Below are positions 13,462 through 15,471 of a DNA stretch of 15,471 nt, in pieces. The translations under genes and the position numbers were made by a program. Positions within the stretch are counted from its first letter, which is position 1. Each line of letters begins with the position of its first letter. Where the stretch lies: assembly GCA_036375895.1 (NCBI GenBank), contig DASVBJ010000011.1:1-15471 (forward strand), in the 5' to 3' direction. The notes under the pieces are model-generated. The model worked only from the letters and a program-made list of their open reading frames with translations, did not search any database and was not told the origin of the DNA. This stretch comes from DASVBJ01 sp036375895. Its GTDB lineage: Bacteria; Actinomycetota; Actinomycetes; JACCUZ01.

Positions 13462-15173
13462 GGCAGGTCCTTCCGGGCGTCAGCGGCCCGGTCGTAGAGC
13501 ACGTCGGCCACGGCATCCATGTCGACGAGCAGCCCGGCCTGGGCGGCCCGCACCCGGTCCGTCGGCAAGGTTGCGGCCAACGCTGCGGCGGCGTCGGGAT
13601 CGGCGGCTCCCGACACCCAGCGGACGCCCTCTTCGGCGACCTTGAACGCAGCCTCGCGGGCGAAGACGCGGCTCAGGGTCGCGAGACCGGCCGCGTCGAA
13701 CCGCGTGTCCGCCTTCTCGGGCAGCCGGCCCTCCGCCGCTGCGACGGCCCGCCGGACGAGGGCGGCCGCCGACTCGGCGTACGCGATCAGCTCGCCGAGG
13801 CGGAGCAGCACGTGCTGGTTGCGGGTGAGCCGGCCGGTCCGGCAGGCCTCCAGCACGGCCGCCAGGCACTCGAGCCCCAGCGCCGCGACGTCGGCGCCGA
13901 CAGTCGGGTGGGCGGCGTGCGCCGCGTGGGTCTCCGCGGCCGCCGCAAGGTAGTGCTGCCCGCGGGTCTTGAGGTGCTGCTGCCAGCGGTCCCGGGCGAT
14001 GGTCATCTCCATGATCTCGGAGGTGCCTTCGTAGATCGTGGTGATCCGTACGTCGCGGCGGATCTTCTCCACGATGTAGGGCCGCGTGTACCCGTAGCCG
14101 CCGTGCGCCTGGATCGCGGCGTCCGCCGCTGCCACGCCGGCCTCCGTGGCGAGGTACTTCGCGATCGCGCCCTCCGTGTTGAGCGCCCCCGCCTCGCCCT
14201 CGCCCGCGTCGATGCGGCTCGCGGTCTCTTCCACGAAGGCCCGGGCCGCCTCGAGCCGGGCGACGTGCGGGACCACCAGCTTGTGCGTGTAACCCTGCTT
14301 CTCGCTGAGCGGGGAGCCGCCCTGGATCCGCTGGGTCGAGTAGCGGATCGCCCGGTCCATCGCCTCCCAGCCACCACCGAGGCCGAACGCCGCGACCATC
14401 AGGCGGGTGTAGCCGAAGACCTGCTGCGCTTGGACGAGCCCCCTCCCCTCCACTCCGCCGACGAGGTTCTCCGCCGGCACGATCACGTCGTCGAGGAAGA
14501 GCGCTGCCGTGTTCGACAGCCGGATGCCGTGCTTGTCCTCCGGCGGGGCGGTGGAGAACCCCGCGGTGCCCTTCTCCACGACGAACCACGACGGCCCGCC
14601 CGGCGCCCGCGCGAGCACCGTGCAGGCGTCGGCGATGGACCCGTTGCTGATCCACTGCTTGCGCCCGGTGATGCGGTAGGCGGCGCCGGCCGCGATGTCC
14701 ACCGGGACCGCCACGGTCGTCATCTCCGCGAGATCGCTGCCTGCCTCGGGCTCGGTCGCCCCGTACGCGAAGACCGTCCCCTGCTCGGCGATCCGGCCCA
14801 GCCACTCCTTGCGCTGCTCCTCGGTGCCACCCATGAGGATCGGGTCGCTGCCGAGGAAGGTCGCGAAGACCGAGGTGGCCAGGCCGATGTCGACCCGGGC
14901 CAGGCGCTCGCACACCCGGTAGGAGTCGAAGGCACCTCCGCCCAGCCCGCCGTACGCCTCGGGGATGAACACCAGCTGTACCCCGAGGGCGTCACTGCAC
15001 ATGGCCCGGACGGTGTCCTCGGGGCAGGTGTCCTCGTGGTCCAGCTCGAGCATGCGGGTCTCGGGGAGCTCGGCGGCGACGAAGTCACCGAGCGCCTCGA
15101 GCATGAGGTTGAGGGTCCCGAGGTCCAAGCCCTCGCCGCCGAGGTGACCGGTGGACTGGCTGCCGGAGGTCAT
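13458..15173 (-). CDS. Acyl-CoA dehydrogenase family protein with C-terminal extension
   Basis: FAD enzyme expected to form (or act on) a 2,3-double bond in an acyl-CoA and pass electrons to ETF. It has 571 residues, against about 380-400 for ordinary acyl-CoA dehydrogenases. The ACAD core has TEPEAGSD at 140-147, RKQWISNG at 171-178, HGGYGYTRPY at 357-366 and YEGTSE with Glu382, the usual catalytic-base position. The extra region, about 410-571, is Ala-rich and probably helical, as in the longer VLCAD/FadE-type members. The ATG at 15173 follows GGAAAGGA with 7-base spacing. Its TGA overlaps the PKS ATG by four bases, so the two proteins are probably made in step. The partial etfA just upstream fits its need for an electron acceptor. 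It could desaturate the precursor or product of the PKS, or stand in for the missing enoylreductase; these roles are inferred. The substrate cannot be read from sequence. Confidence 0.95.
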   Translation of the reverse strand: MTSGSQSTGHLGGEGLDLGTLNLMLEALGDFVAAELPETRMLELDHEDTCPEDTVRAMCSDALGVQLVFIPEAYGGLGGGAFDSYRVCERLARVDIGLATSVFATFLGSDPILMGGTEEQRKEWLGRIAEQGTVFAYGATEPEAGSDLAEMTTVAVPVDIAAGAAYRITGRKQWISNGSIADACTVLARAPGGPSWFVVEKGTAGFSTAPPEDKHGIRLSNTAALFLDDVIVPAENLVGGVEGRGLVQAQQVFGYTRLMVAAFGLGGGWEAMDRAIRYSTQRIQGGSPLSEKQGYTHKLVVPHVARLEAARAFVEETASRIDAGEGEAGALNTEGAIAKYLATEAGVAAADAAIQAHGGYGYTRPYIVEKIRRDVRITTIYEGTSEIMEMTIARDRWQQHLKTRGQHYLAAAAETHAAHAAHPTVGADVAALGLECLAAVLEACRTGRLTRNQHVLLRLGELIAYAESAAALVRRAVAAAEGRLPEKADTRFDAAGLATLSRVFAREAAFKVAEEGVRWVSGAADPDAAAALAATLPTDRVRAAQAGLLVDMDAVADVLYDRAADARKDLP

Positions 15174-15259
15174 GACGACGTCCTTTCCGAGCAGGTGCCG
15201 GGGACGGGCGGTCGGAGCGCCGAGAGCACGAGCGCTCCGGCGACGAGTTGCGGGTTCAC
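15170..15259 (-). CDS. Possible 29-codon leader peptide ahead of the dehydrogenase
   Basis: A GTG at 15259-15257 opens a 29-codon frame with a short hydrophobic stretch (LVAGALVLSAL). It stops at a TGA (15172-15170) that overlaps the dehydrogenase ATG as ATGA. A strong purine-rich ribosome site, GGGGGAGG (15272-15265), lies 5 bases before the GTG. The same ATGA coupling joins the dehydrogenase to the PKS. I do not recognise the peptide. Short open frames are common by chance in DNA this rich in G+C, and the dehydrogenase has its own good ribosome site, so this may be chance. Confidence 0.22.
   Translation of the reverse strand: MNPQLVAGALVLSALRPPVPGTCSERTSS
15213..15239 (-). terminator. Perfect 8-bp hairpin between etfA and the dehydrogenase gene
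   Basis: CGGAGCGC (15213-15220) and GCGCTCCG (15232-15239) are exact inverted repeats around an 11-base loop. The hairpin starts about 54 bases after the etfA stop and ends about 40 bases before the dehydrogenase start. No T-run follows on the minus strand, so it is not a classical intrinsic terminator. It could be a weak terminator, an attenuator or an RNA-processing/stability element. I see no convincing -10/-35 promoter in this 120-base gap (15174-15293). Confidence 0.4.
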
Positions 15260-15293
15260 GACCGCCTCCCCCAGCGAGATCCGGTTGATGGTC

Positions 15294-15471
15294 CTAGCCC
15301 TTCCGCTTCTCGACCTCTGCCACGAGCGCAGGCAGCACGGTGTGGACGTCCCCGACCACGCCGAGGTCGGCGATGCTGAAGATGGGCGCCTTGGGGTCCT
15401 TGTTGATCGCGACGATCGTGCGGGACCCCTGCATGCCCGCCCGGTGCTGGATCGCCCCCGAGATGCCGCCC
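15294..15471 (-). CDS. etfA: Electron transfer flavoprotein alpha subunit, C-terminal end (5' part outside window)
   Basis: The alpha subunit of the FAD-containing ETF heterodimer carries electrons from acyl-CoA dehydrogenases to the respiratory chain. Only the last 58 residues and the TAG stop are present. They match the conserved EtfA tail that binds FAD: GISGAIQHRAGM, then TIVAINKDPKAPIF and ADLGVVGDV. The gene ends 120 bases before the acyl-CoA dehydrogenase, its expected electron donor, and in the same direction. An etfB would be expected further upstream, outside the window. Whether etfA is cotranscribed with the PKS genes or is the housekeeping ETF that happens to sit beside them cannot be decided here. 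Confidence 0.93.
   Translation of the reverse strand, partial: GGISGAIQHRAGMQGSRTIVAINKDPKAPIFSIADLGVVGDVHTVLPALVAEVEKRKG

Noticed and set aside
15213..15239. Classical rho-independent terminator after etfA
   Set aside because: The stem is perfect but no T-run follows on the minus strand, and the next gene starts only 40 bases later, so it is reported only as a hairpin of uncertain role.

Overview
The window is about 70% G+C, its codons mostly end in G or C, GTG starts occur, and the genes overlap or nearly touch. This points to a high-GC actinomycete (for example Nocardioides, Geodermatophilaceae or Mycobacteriales relatives). The genus cannot be fixed from this sequence alone.

All real genes lie on the minus strand and read from the right edge to the left edge. 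In transcription order they are: (1) the last 58 codons of electron transfer flavoprotein alpha subunit (etfA), 15471-15294; (2) a 120-base gap with a strong hairpin and a possible short leader ORF; (3) a 571-residue acyl-CoA dehydrogenase with a C-terminal extension, 15173-13458; (4) a 2,623-residue iterative type I PKS / PUFA-synthase-like megasynthase, 13461-5590, with order KS1-AT-KS2-(Ala/Pro linker)-ACP-KR-DH; (5) a single-chain biotin-dependent acyl-CoA carboxylase, 5576 to beyond base 1, with biotin carboxylase, biotinyl, central and carboxyltransferase regions arranged as in eukaryotic acetyl-CoA carboxylase. The dehydrogenase stop and PKS start overlap (ATGA). The PKS and carboxylase are 13 bases apart. 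Genes 3 to 5 are therefore almost certainly one translationally linked operon, and etfA may belong to it.

Read together, the genes look like a compact lipid- or polyketide-making unit. The carboxylase would make malonyl-CoA (or a substituted malonyl-CoA), and the malonyl-type AT would load it on the ACP. The two ketosynthases would elongate, and KR and DH would leave enoyl or conjugated products. The acyl-CoA dehydrogenase, with ETF as electron carrier, would add or remove unsaturation on the acyl-CoA before or after the synthase. No enoylreductase, thioesterase or phosphopantetheinyl transferase is encoded here, so release and full reduction need partners elsewhere.

Points worth a second look are: Thr instead of the usual Ser at the ACP phosphopantetheine site; a second KS between AT and ACP with an unusual HETYT motif; Glu in place of the usual Asp in the DH; eukaryote-like signatures in the carboxylase; an ACP-coding stretch with codon use unlike its surroundings; and a possible coupled leader peptide over a hairpin before the dehydrogenase. 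I saw no tRNA, rRNA, CRISPR array, insertion sequence or phage gene.
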